64,000 nucleotides of DNA, from assembly GCF_000355765.4 (NCBI RefSeq), contig NZ_CP021106.3:124001-188000 (forward strand). The letters run 5' to 3'. Shown here one piece after another: positions 38,004 to 45,808 of the stretch. This DNA comes from Nitrosospira lacus. GTDB taxonomy: Bacteria > Pseudomonadota > Gammaproteobacteria > Burkholderiales > Nitrosomonadaceae. Under the pieces are notes generated by a model, which saw only the letters and a list, made by a program, of their open reading frames with translations, was not told the origin of the DNA and searched no databases. Made by a program: the position numbers and the translations under genes. Position 1 is the first letter of the stretch, and the number at the start of each line of letters is the position of its first letter.

Positions 38004-38465
38004 TTAAAGCTCCTGCCTGGCAAATGCCTTGTATGTACCAGCCATTGAAATTCCAAACACGATATGCGCAAGGATCGTAATCCAATCGCGGGCCTCCCAG
38101 AACCAGGGGAAAATGAGCGTTAAGCCATACATGTTTATCCCATACAGGATCAGCCCGAAAATAGAGCCCGCGAGCAATGACAACGCCATTTCCAGACGTG
38201 AAATCAAACATGCCAGAATCAGGCTGTAGGTAATAGAAATTGCAAAATGAATCAGCGTGGCGACCATCATCACGGTCCAGTCGAAAGTGGCGGGCGGCGG
38301 CAAGATCTCCCGCCCCATAAGGATTGCTGCAGTCAGGCGCGCATCCCTGTATAACATCCAGGGCAGCGCATCCAGGAAAGCCCACCAGAGAAAGAGTTGT
38401 ATTGCAGTGGCTAATGTTCCTGCGACAATACCCGCACCGACCGCGGCAGCCCAGTTCAATGACAT
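38004..38465 (-). CDS. Small polytopic membrane protein, unknown function
   Basis: A 153-residue protein with four predicted membrane helices: WAAAVGAGIVAGTLATAIQL, a long second part after FLDALPWMLYRDARLTAAIL, then VATLIHFAISITYSLILACL and LLAGSIFGLILYGINMYGLT, ending with a fourth hydrophobic segment. The loop GREILPPPATFDW is a feature I have seen in small betaproteobacterial and gammaproteobacterial membrane proteins without assigned function. A longer overlapping frame on the same strand is a shadow. It is convergent with the repeat protein gene and divergent from yqgE. Confidence 0.8.
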   Translation of the reverse strand: MSLNWAAAVGAGIVAGTLATAIQLFLWWAFLDALPWMLYRDARLTAAILMGREILPPPATFDWTVMMVATLIHFAISITYSLILACLISRLEMALSLLAGSIFGLILYGINMYGLTLIFPWFWEARDWITILAHIVFGISMAGTYKAFARQEL

Positions 38466-38596
38466 AGGTCACCAGACAAGAGAATTGGTAAAGTCCCGCA
38501 TAATTGCCGCTGTGGCAATTGTGTATTCCAGAGCTCCTTCAAAACGTACTGCTGGAAACCGATTCGTTCTACAATGATAACTAGTCAGGTGGTTTG

Positions 38597-39238
38597 ATGG
38601 GAATAAGCATTGAGACTCATTCGGTCAAATCAGGATTCCGGGAGATACGCAATAACCAGCATGCGGTCGATAACTTTATGCAAAGCGTTGATTTAACAAA
38701 TCATTTTCTGATCGCGATGCCTGCCATGGCAGATCCTTTCTTTTCCAAGACGCTCACATATATCTGTGAGCATAATGAACAGGGCGCATTGGGTCTGGTG
38801 GTTAACCGGCCCATTGACCTCACGCTGAAAGATCTCTTCGATCAACTCGGTATTTCTTCTGATGATGAGGCTGCTGGGGGGTTGCAGATAATGTTCGGTG
38901 GACCCGTACAGCTGGATCGCGGTTTCGTGCTGCATCAGCCAGTGGGCGACTGGCAATCCACCATGATAGTGAATCAAGAAGTTGGGCTTACCACATCACT
39001 GGATATTTTGCGGGCCATTGCGAGCGGCGACAGTCCCAAACGGATAATGGTTGCCCTCGGCTATTCCGGATGGGCACCTGGTCAGATAGAACATGAGCTG
39101 TCCCAGAATGCCTGGCTCACAGTGCCCGCATCGCCTACCATCATATTCGAGCTTCCGTCCGAAGAGCGGCTGACTGCGGCGATGCACTCGCTGGGAATAG
39201 ATTTCTCAAGCCTGTCGGACGAGGTGGGACATTCCTGA
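38597..39238 (+). CDS. YqgE/AlgH family protein
   Basis: A member of the UPF0301 (YqgE/AlgH) family. The core starts [20 protein letters not shown], with [34 protein letters not shown] and [16 protein letters not shown], all characteristic. The biochemical role is not established; in Pseudomonas AlgH was linked to alginate regulation. It precedes ruvX (yqgF), the usual yqgE-yqgF pair. The 213-residue call from 38597 adds about 30 residues to the family core; the Met at 38678 gives the typical length but lacks a ribosome-binding site, so the start is uncertain. Confidence 0.92.
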   Translation: MGISIETHSVKSGFREIRNNQHAVDNFMQSVDLTNHFLIAMPAMADPFFSKTLTYICEHNEQGALGLVVNRPIDLTLKDLFDQLGISSDDEAAGGLQIMFGGPVQLDRGFVLHQPVGDWQSTMIVNQEVGLTTSLDILRAIASGDSPKRIMVALGYSGWAPGQIEHELSQNAWLTVPASPTIIFELPSEERLTAAMHSLGIDFSSLSDEVGHS

Positions 39239-39293
39239 AATTGACCTAAATGGGCGGCCGCCTGCCGAAGCAGGTTTAGTTTTTCATCAGCGG

Positions 39294-39785
39294 ATGCCCG
39301 CAACCATGCAAATACAGACAACACAGCACTTGTCACCGGATATCGGAAGCAGCCATCGTCCCATAGGGGCAATTCTGGCTTTTGATTTTGGTAAAAGGCG
39401 CATCGGTGTGGCGGTAGGTGACCTGGAGCTGGGTTTGGCGCACCCGCTTGCCACGATTAGCGACGAGACCACGGTGCGGCGTTTCGAAACTATCGCCAGC
39501 CTCATTGCGGAATGGCGGCCAGTCCTGCTGGTGGTGGGCCTACCCACTTATACCGATGGCGCGGAACACGAACTGACCCGGTTGAGCCGACGTTTCGCGC
39601 GGCGTCTCGAGGGCCGCTTTGGCATTAAGGCTGTGTTGGTGGATGAACGCTACACTTCGGTCAGTGCCGGCGCTGCATTACGGGAAGCGGGTGTCAAAAA
39701 AAAGAAACGGAAACCTGTACTTGATCAGGTGGCGGCACAACTGATATTGCAATCCTATTTCGACGGCCAAGATGCAGCTACCTGA
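39294..39785 (+). CDS. ruvX: YqgF/RuvX RNase H-like nuclease
   Basis: The RuvX/YqgF family has an RNase H-like fold; members act in 16S rRNA 5'-end maturation and have been described as putative Holliday junction resolvases. The 163-residue product has an N-terminal extension of about 25 residues, then LAFDFGKRRIGVAVGD with the first catalytic Asp, LVVGLPTYTDGAEHE, and VDERYTSVSAGAALRE with the Glu and its context; the last Asp is in KPVLDQVAAQLILQ. All acidic catalytic positions are present. Its end overlaps pyrR by 14 bases, so it belongs to a yqgE-ruvX-pyrR-pyrB transcript. Confidence 0.94.
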   Translation: MPATMQIQTTQHLSPDIGSSHRPIGAILAFDFGKRRIGVAVGDLELGLAHPLATISDETTVRRFETIASLIAEWRPVLLVVGLPTYTDGAEHELTRLSRRFARRLEGRFGIKAVLVDERYTSVSAGAALREAGVKKKKRKPVLDQVAAQLILQSYFDGQDAAT

Positions 39786-40281
39786 TGCAGAACAACTGCT
39801 CGTCAGCCTGACCGGCGCGATAAAGCCTGACGTTACCGCAAGCACCGCGCTGGTGGGAATATATACGGGAGGCGTATGGCTGGCGGAACGGCTGCACCAG
39901 GAGCTGGGGCTTGCGCTTCCCCTGGGTACTCTGGATGTTTCGTTCTATCGCGATGATTTTGGTCAAATCGGCCTGCACCCGCAGGTCAAGCCTTCGGATA
40001 TCCCGTTCGAGGTGGAAGGCAGCCATATCATCCTGATAGATGATGTACTCTATACCGGCCGCACTATTCGCGCCGCCATCAACGAGTTATTCGACTATGG
40101 GCGCCCGACAAGCATCCGTCTCGCGGCATTGGTGGATCGGGGCGGCAGAGAGCTCCCGATTGCCGCCAAGTATGTCGGTGCAACACTTGCCCTACCGTCG
40201 GATAAAATGCTGGCGCTGGAAAAGGATATGGATGGAAAACTGGGTTTGAGCCTATACAACAAAAATTCTCCGGAACAATGA
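39772..40281 (+). CDS. pyrR: PyrR, pyrimidine operon regulator / uracil phosphoribosyltransferase
   Basis: PyrR is a phosphoribosyltransferase-fold protein that in Bacillus binds pyr mRNA and attenuates transcription when UMP is high, and also has weak uracil phosphoribosyltransferase activity. The 169-residue product shows [28 protein letters not shown] and the PRPP-binding loop [17 protein letters not shown], then [11 protein letters not shown]. It overlaps ruvX by 14 bases and pyrB by 4 bases, so it is co-expressed with aspartate transcarbamoylase. I saw no clear anti-terminator/binding-loop structure in the leader, so whether it regulates by attenuation here is unknown. Confidence 0.94.
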   Translation: MQLPDAEQLLVSLTGAIKPDVTASTALVGIYTGGVWLAERLHQELGLALPLGTLDVSFYRDDFGQIGLHPQVKPSDIPFEVEGSHIILIDDVLYTGRTIRAAINELFDYGRPTSIRLAALVDRGGRELPIAAKYVGATLALPSDKMLALEKDMDGKLGLSLYNKNSPEQ

Positions 40282-41225
40282 GCTACAATCCGCAACTGAA
40301 CAAGCATGGGGAATTGCAACACCTTCTGACCACCGAGGGGCTACCCGCCTCCATTCTGCTTCACATACTGGATACCGCCGAATCCTTTGTCGGAGTTACC
40401 GAACGCGATATCAAAAAAGTGCCCCTGCTGCGGGGTAAGTCCATATTCAATTTATTCTTCGAACCCAGCACGCGCACTCGCACCACGTTCGAAATCGCGG
40501 CAAAACGACTTTCGGCAGATGTAGTAAATCTTAATATCGCGGCTTCCTCGCAAACAAAAGGCGAGACACTGCTGGATACGGTCGATAATCTCTCCGCCAT
40601 GCATGCCGACATGTTTGTAGTGCGTCATTCACAAAGCGGAGCAGCGCATTTGATAGCACACCATGTGCGACCCGAAATTCATGTTATCAATGCTGGGGAT
40701 GGCCGGCATGCGCACCCCACTCAGGGATTACTGGATATGTTTACCATCCGCCATTACAAGAGCGATTTCCATAATCTGCGGGTGGCCATCGTCGGCGACA
40801 TCCTGCACTCGCGGGTGGCACGCTCCCAGATTCATGCGCTTACCACACTGGGCGTACCGGAGGTGCGCGTCATTGCGCCTAAAACCCTGTTGCCCGCCAA
40901 GGTTGAGCGGCTTGGCGTACATGTTTATCACGAAATGGAGCGAGGGTTGAAGGATGTGGATGTGTTGCTGATGCTGCGCCTGCAGAATGAACGCATGCTG
41001 AGCGCACGCCTTCCCAGCACGGAAGAATACTTCAAGTATTATGGGCTTACGCAGGAAAAACTGTCCCTGGCGAAGCGCGATGCCATTGTGCTGCATCCGG
41101 GACCGATGAATCGTGGTGTGGAAATCGATTCCGCGGTAGCCGACGGCGGACAGTCGGTGATTCTGCCGCAAGTCACATTCGGCATCGCGGTGCGAATGGC
41201 CGTGATGTCGATCCTGGCCGGGTAA
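40278..41225 (+). CDS. pyrB: Aspartate carbamoyltransferase catalytic subunit
   Basis: Catalyses the first committed step of pyrimidine synthesis, carbamoyl phosphate plus aspartate to carbamoyl aspartate. The 315-residue protein carries the carbamoyl-phosphate motif [18 protein letters not shown] (about 54-71), [25 protein letters not shown] and the aspartate-loop region LMLRLQNER plus [11 protein letters not shown]. Starts within the end of pyrR (4-base overlap) and is followed, after 131 bases, by a dihydroorotase-like gene without catalytic histidines, the arrangement known for class A aspartate transcarbamoylase of pseudomonads. No regulatory pyrI gene is visible. Confidence 0.97.
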   Translation: MSYNPQLNKHGELQHLLTTEGLPASILLHILDTAESFVGVTERDIKKVPLLRGKSIFNLFFEPSTRTRTTFEIAAKRLSADVVNLNIAASSQTKGETLLDTVDNLSAMHADMFVVRHSQSGAAHLIAHHVRPEIHVINAGDGRHAHPTQGLLDMFTIRHYKSDFHNLRVAIVGDILHSRVARSQIHALTTLGVPEVRVIAPKTLLPAKVERLGVHVYHEMERGLKDVDVLLMLRLQNERMLSARLPSTEEYFKYYGLTQEKLSLAKRDAIVLHPGPMNRGVEIDSAVADGGQSVILPQVTFGIAVRMAVMSILAG

Positions 41226-41356
41226 CTAGTCGTCCCGCAGGCGGCTGCACTTATGGGATTACGAGCATGATTAATAAAGATATCTTGTGTCATCCAAGCC
41301 CTATGTCTTGGGTGAGTCCGCTATCTTCCAGCTGCCGGACTTAGATTAAAAGCAGC

Positions 41357-42631
41357 ATGAAACTCCTTATTAAAAACGGCCGCGTTGTAGATCCCGGAAA
41401 CGGGATCGACGCCATCATGGACGTATTCGTCGCCGCCGGTAAAATTGTCGGCATGGGCGCGGCCCCGGCTGGCTTCCACGCCAATCGTGAAATAAATGCG
41501 AAGGACTTGGTGGTGTGTCCCGGTCTGGTGGATCTGTCCGCGCGCCTGCGCGAGCCGGGTTTTGAGTATAAGGCTACGCTGGAATCCGAAATGGAAGCGG
41601 CTGTAGCGGGCGGTATCACCAGCCTGGCATGCTCGCCGGACACAGATCCACCGCTGGACGAACCGGGGCTGGTGGAAATGCTGAAGCATCGTGCCAGAAG
41701 CCTCAACCAGGCCCATGTCTATCCCATCGGAGCGCTCACTCAAGGCCTGCAGGGAGAAAGGCTCACGGAAATGGCTGAATTACGCGACGCGGGCTGCGTT
41801 GCTTTTGGCCAGTCAGATATGCCGCTTACCAACGCGCGAGTCATGATGCATGCGATGCAATACGCTTCCACCTTCGGCTTCGGAGTATGGCTGCGTCCGC
41901 AGGATGCGAGTCTCGCCGACGGTGGCGTGGCCCATGACGGCGAAGTGGCGACACGGTTGGGCCTGCCAGCGGTTTCCGTATGCGCGGAAACCGTAGCCTT
42001 ATCAAATATTATTCTGATGGCGAGGGAGACAGGCGCTGCCGTGCACTTGTGCAGAATCTCCAGTGCGGAAGGTGTTGCCATGGTGCGGGCGGCGAGGCTG
42101 CAAGGTCTGCCGGTTACCTGTGATGTGACGGCCAATCACATCCATCTCTCGGAAATGGATATCGGGTTTTTTGATTCCAATTGCCATCTCGTTCCTCCGT
42201 TGCGGGGATTAAGTGATCGGAATGCGCTACGCGCGGGCCTGTTGGACGGCACGATAGACGCGATATGTTCCGACCACACGCCCGTGGACGACGATGCCAA
42301 GCTATTACCCTTTGGTGAGGCTGAAGCGGGTGCCACCGGCCTGGAGTTGTTGTTGCCGCTGACCTTGAAATGGGCAATGGAGATGAAGATTCCATTGGCT
42401 GCAGCGGTGGCCAGGATTACCGTGGAGCCGGCCCGGATACTGGGTATAGATGCGGGTCACCTATCTCCCGGCACCGCCGCTGATCTGTGTATTTTTGACC
42501 CTGATCAATACTGGAAGGTAGAAGCGGCAGCACTCAAAAGCCAGGGCAAAAATACGCCGTTTCTGGGTATGGAACTACAAGGCAGAGTAAAATATACCTT
42601 GGTTAACGGCAACATTGTGCATCAAGGCTAA
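41357..42631 (+). CDS. Dihydroorotase-like protein lacking metal-binding histidines (PyrC'-type)
   Basis: A 424-residue amidohydrolase-fold protein homologous to type I dihydroorotase. In active enzymes the first motif is D-x-H-x-H-x-R-E-P-G; here it reads DLSARLREPG (residues 59-68), so both histidines are replaced (Ser61, Arg63). The usual CH-I-S motif is CRISSAE and the His-x-Glu/Asp segment reads RPQDASL, so further ligands are lost, while the SDHTP motif is kept. In Pseudomonas such a pseudo-enzyme, PyrC', is needed to assemble active aspartate transcarbamoylase with PyrB, which lies just upstream here. A structural rather than catalytic role is inferred; a true dihydroorotase must then be encoded elsewhere. 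Confidence 0.9.
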   Translation: MKLLIKNGRVVDPGNGIDAIMDVFVAAGKIVGMGAAPAGFHANREINAKDLVVCPGLVDLSARLREPGFEYKATLESEMEAAVAGGITSLACSPDTDPPLDEPGLVEMLKHRARSLNQAHVYPIGALTQGLQGERLTEMAELRDAGCVAFGQSDMPLTNARVMMHAMQYASTFGFGVWLRPQDASLADGGVAHDGEVATRLGLPAVSVCAETVALSNIILMARETGAAVHLCRISSAEGVAMVRAARLQGLPVTCDVTANHIHLSEMDIGFFDSNCHLVPPLRGLSDRNALRAGLLDGTIDAICSDHTPVDDDAKLLPFGEAEAGATGLELLLPLTLKWAMEMKIPLAAAVARITVEPARILGIDAGHLSPGTAADLCIFDPDQYWKVEAAALKSQGKNTPFLGMELQGRVKYTLVNGNIVHQG

Positions 42632-42684
42632 CGCAGCCTGCAGCCAGATATCCTCCCACATCTGTAATCACTATTTGGAACATC

Positions 42685-44760
42685 ATGACAAACCCTCTGC
42701 TGGATTTTTCCGGACTCCCGCGCTTCGCGGATATTCGAACCGAACATATCACTCCGGCGGTAACGCTACTGCTTGCTGATAACCGCGCCATCATTGCCAG
42801 GATACGTGATGATACCGCCATGCCCACCTGGCGGAATTTCGTGCAACCGTTGGATGATGCCAACGAGCGCCTGTCTCGTGCCTGGGGCCAGGTAGCGCAT
42901 TTGAACGCCGTGGTGAACAGCCCGGAATTACGCGAAATATATAACGCCAATCTGCCGTACGTAACTCAGTATTATGCGGAATTGAGTCAGGATCCGGCGT
43001 TATTCGAGAAATTCAAGCAGCTCCGCAATGGTTCGGAATTTGAAAGCCTGAATCGTGCGCGAAAAAAAATTGTCGAGAACGAGTTACGGGATTTCCGTTT
43101 GGGCGGAGCGGAGCTCCAGTCACAGGAAAAAAAACGTTTTCTCGAGATCCAGGAAGAGCTGTCGGCGCTTTCTTCCAGATTCAACGATAACCTGCTGGAT
43201 GCCACCAACAGTTTTATGCTGCATGTGGAGAATGCGGACGAGTTATCCGGTATCCCCGCGGACGTACTGGAAACGGCAAGGGAAACCGCCGCAAAAGAGG
43301 GTACGCCAGGCTGGAAATTCACATTGCACGCCCCTTCTTATATGCCCATCATGCAGTATGCGGACAATCGGGCACTACGCGAGAAAATGTATCATGCCTA
43401 TTCCACCCGCGCGAGCGAGCTGGGCAAAGTGGAGTGGAACAATACGCCGTTGATCAGCAAGATACTTGAGCTGCGCGAGGAAGAGGCGCGGATGCTCGGA
43501 TTTGAGTGCTACGCCGAGGCGTCGCTCGTGACAAAAATGGCTTCGACCCCAAAACAGGTACTGGATTTTCTGGGTGAGCTTGCCACCAAGGCCAGACCTT
43601 ACGCTGAACGCGATCTGGAAGAATTGTCCCGGTTTGCGGCCGGCAAGCTACAGTTGGGAAAATTGGAGGCATGGGATCTGGCTTATGCCAGTGAGAAGCT
43701 GCGCCTTGACCGCTATGCGTTCTCCGAGCAGGAAGTAAAGCAATATTTCCCTGAAAGCAGTGTACTGCGGGGCATGTTCGCGCTGGTGGAGAATCTCTAT
43801 GGCATTGTTATTTCCCCGCCGCCGGAGGCGGCCGGTATTCAGCTCTGGCACCCTGATGTAAAGTTTTTTATGATAAGGGATTCTGAAGGAAACCTGATCG
43901 GGCAATTCTATCTTGACCTCTATGCGCGTCCCGGCAAGCGTGGCGGAGGATGGATGGATGACGCCATCAATCGCCGCCGGATCGGAACCGGGGAACTCAG
44001 CATCCAGGCGCCTGTGGCGTATCTCACATGCAATTTCTCCGCACCCGTGCCCTTGAACGGACAAATTCGCCCTGCCCTGTTTACTCATGACGAAGTCATT
44101 ACGCTATTCCATGAATTCGGTCATGGCCTCCATCATCTTCTTACCCAGGTTGAAGACCTGGGTGTGTCCGGGATCAATGGCGTGGAGTGGGATGCGGTGG
44201 AACTGCCCAGTCAATTCATGGAAAACTTTTGCTGGGAACGTGAAGTGCTGATGAACATGACAAACCATGTGGATACGGGCGAGCCTATTCCACGGGTGCT
44301 TTTCGACAAAATGCTGGCCGCAAGGAACTTTCAGAGCGGTCTTCAAATGCTTCGCCAGATAGAATTTGCACTGTTTGATATGCGGCTGCATTCTGATTTC
44401 AACCCGCGGGGGAAGAAAACGGTACAGCAATTACTGGATGAGATTCGCGCACGGGTTGCGGTCGTCATTCCGCCGCCATTTAATCGCTTCCCCAACAGCT
44501 TCTCGCATATCTTTGGCGGGGGTTATGCGGCGGGATATTACAGCTACAAATGGGCGGAAGTTTTGTCCGCCGACGCATACAGCCTGTTTGAGGAAAGCAA
44601 TGACGGGGAACTAATCAATGCCAAAACCGGCGCCCGCTTCCGGAATGAAATTCTCGCCGTCGGCGGAAGCCGTCCGGCGCTGGAATCGTTCATCGCATTC
44701 CGCGGGCGTGGGCCAAAAATTGATGCGCTGCTGCGCCACCATGGTATGGCGGAAGCATGA
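42685..44760 (+). CDS. prlC: Oligopeptidase A (M3 family zinc metallopeptidase)
   Basis: A cytoplasmic M3 peptidase of 691 residues that degrades short peptides, including cleaved signal peptides. The zinc site is HEFGHGLHHLLTQ (H-E-x2-H at about 475-479) with the downstream glutamate in FMENFCWERE; GYAAGYYSYKWAEVLSADAY is the typical C-terminal substrate-binding region with the conserved Tyr residues. The N-terminus LLDFSGLPRFADIRTEHITP matches the OpdA/PrlC branch. Length is normal. It follows the PyrC'-type gene by 53 bases; co-transcription is possible but functional linkage is not obvious. Confidence 0.95.
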   Translation: MTNPLLDFSGLPRFADIRTEHITPAVTLLLADNRAIIARIRDDTAMPTWRNFVQPLDDANERLSRAWGQVAHLNAVVNSPELREIYNANLPYVTQYYAELSQDPALFEKFKQLRNGSEFESLNRARKKIVENELRDFRLGGAELQSQEKKRFLEIQEELSALSSRFNDNLLDATNSFMLHVENADELSGIPADVLETARETAAKEGTPGWKFTLHAPSYMPIMQYADNRALREKMYHAYSTRASELGKVEWNNTPLISKILELREEEARMLGFECYAEASLVTKMASTPKQVLDFLGELATKARPYAERDLEELSRFAAGKLQLGKLEAWDLAYASEKLRLDRYAFSEQEVKQYFPESSVLRGMFALVENLYGIVISPPPEAAGIQLWHPDVKFFMIRDSEGNLIGQFYLDLYARPGKRGGGWMDDAINRRRIGTGELSIQAPVAYLTCNFSAPVPLNGQIRPALFTHDEVITLFHEFGHGLHHLLTQVEDLGVSGINGVEWDAVELPSQFMENFCWEREVLMNMTNHVDTGEPIPRVLFDKMLAARNFQSGLQMLRQIEFALFDMRLHSDFNPRGKKTVQQLLDEIRARVAVVIPPPFNRFPNSFSHIFGGGYAAGYYSYKWAEVLSADAYSLFEESNDGELINAKTGARFRNEILAVGGSRPALESFIAFRGRGPKIDALLRHHGMAEA

Positions 44761-44814
44761 AATGCCACGCGGAATGTGGCGTCCCCTCACTCCCCTTGCG
44801 AAGCAAATCTGCAT

Positions 44815-44841
44815 AAAAAAGCGCCCCCGCAAAGCGGGCGC
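44815..44841 (-). terminator. Terminator-like hairpin facing the minus strand
   Basis: Read on the minus strand, GCGCCCGC, a short loop and GCGGGGGCGC form a strong G-C stem with a 2-base bulge, followed directly by six T. On the plus strand the hairpin is preceded by the A run instead and has no T run after it, so it is better as a minus-strand terminator. No minus-strand gene lies just upstream, which leaves its transcript unexplained. Confidence 0.5.
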
Positions 44842-45017
44842 AACAATTATCAGGCAAGGCGCCGCATGACCGGATTTTCATGTGGCGCGATGCGCTTTGC
44901 TTATCGCGTCCTGCATCTTGACTGACTGCGTCATATAGCAAAAAAATCCGGGCAGACGCACGAGGGGGGCGCAGGGACCGGCGCGGAACAAATACGGATG
45001 GCAGCGTGTATTAATCC

Positions 45018-45046
45018 TTGCAACGACATCTGTCCAACGCTAGTAT
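45018..45046 (+). promoter_or_regulatory. Probable sigma-70 promoter of the P460-family gene
   Basis: TTGCAA at 45018-45023, a 17-base spacer and TAGTAT at 45041-45046 (4 of 6 in each box). It points at the P460-family gene 150 bases downstream and is the best promoter candidate in the gap. Confidence 0.45.
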
Positions 45047-45198
45047 AGTAAAGGCATTCCGGCACACACAATTCAAGTCCGTAATATAAATATTCATGCA
45101 AATTCCTTTCTGTCATTTACGGACTCAATGGGGAAACCATCGGTCAAAGTGATGGAAGAAAGGTGATTAAATCCCGCTCGACAACAGGAGAAAACCAG

Positions 45199-45753
45199 AT
45201 GAAATATGTTAAATGGGTTGCCACAGCCACGATATTGACTACGGTACTGATGGGTTGCGCGCAGACGCCTCCCGCGCCCCAGGCCCAGAAATACAAAGAT
45301 GGCGAATTACCCGTTCCCGCGAATTACAAGGGCTGGCCTAAATTTTTGTCTGAAATCCAGCGCGCCGATACTAAACAGGTCCGCGAAATCTATATTAACC
45401 CTATCGGGCATAGCACAAAAATGGGCGAGGCTTTCCCCAACGGTACTATTTCTGTAATGGAAATCTACAAGGCGCGTGAAGCCGCGGATGGCACGCCGCT
45501 GAAGGGTGCCGATGGCAAGTTTGTCAAAGGCGACCTGCTGAAAGTGGCCGTAATGGGCAAAGGTGCCGGCTGGGGCGAAAGCGTAATGCCTCCCGATCTC
45601 AGGAATGGCGACTGGATATACGCCATGTATATGGCGGATGGAAAAACGAAGGCACCGGATGATACCGTCACCTGCCGTGCCTGTCATCTACCGCTGACAG
45701 ACAAGGATTATATTTTCCGCTATGACGAGTATTTTCAGAAGCGAATAAACTAA
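45199..45753 (+). CDS. Cytochrome P460-family c-type cytochrome, lipoprotein, lacking the cross-link lysine
   Basis: A 184-residue exported heme protein. The N-terminus has a lipoprotein signal with lipobox LMGC (Cys20), so it is probably lipid-anchored in the periplasm. The heme-binding CRACH motif is at 159-163, near the C-terminus as in cytochromes P460 and c'-beta. Family features include GELPVPANYKGWPKFLSE, GEAFPNGTISVMEIY and GDWIYAMYMADGK. Aligned from memory with Nitrosomonas P460, whose Lys70 in GTVTVK is crosslinked to heme, the matching residue here is Met87 (GTISVM), so the typical crosslink should be absent. P460 oxidises hydroxylamine to nitrous oxide; c'-beta proteins bind nitric oxide. 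The role here is open. Start at 45199 follows CAGGAG. Confidence 0.85.
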   Translation: MKYVKWVATATILTTVLMGCAQTPPAPQAQKYKDGELPVPANYKGWPKFLSEIQRADTKQVREIYINPIGHSTKMGEAFPNGTISVMEIYKAREAADGTPLKGADGKFVKGDLLKVAVMGKGAGWGESVMPPDLRNGDWIYAMYMADGKTKAPDDTVTCRACHLPLTDKDYIFRYDEYFQKRIN

Positions 45754-45779
45754 TACGCGGATACGCGATGATTCATTTA

Positions 45780-45805
45780 CGCTCGGCTGCCTCAATCAGC
45801 GAGCG
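45780..45805. terminator. Hairpin between the convergent P460-family gene and secA
   Basis: CGCTCGGCTG, a 7-base loop and CAGCGAGCG form a 9-base-pair stem with one bulge, placed 26 bases after the P460-family stop and just before the secA stop. There is no T run in either direction, so it is a weak terminator candidate or a 3'-end protection hairpin. Confidence 0.35.
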
Positions 45806-45808
45806 CAA

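Larger units (their letters stand above)
44761..45198. other. Intergenic stretch between prlC and the P460-family gene
   Basis: 438 bases. It holds two hairpins after prlC (44764-44780 and 44821-44841), a sigma-70-like promoter at 45018-45046 and a 150-base leader of the P460-family gene. A 61-codon minus-strand frame at 44931-45116 has no ribosome-binding site or family resemblance. Confidence 0.4.

Noticed and set aside
37882-38472. 196-codon minus-strand frame overlapping the small membrane protein
   Set aside because: The 153-codon frame has clean membrane helices; the longer overlapping one has mixed composition and no ribosome-binding site.
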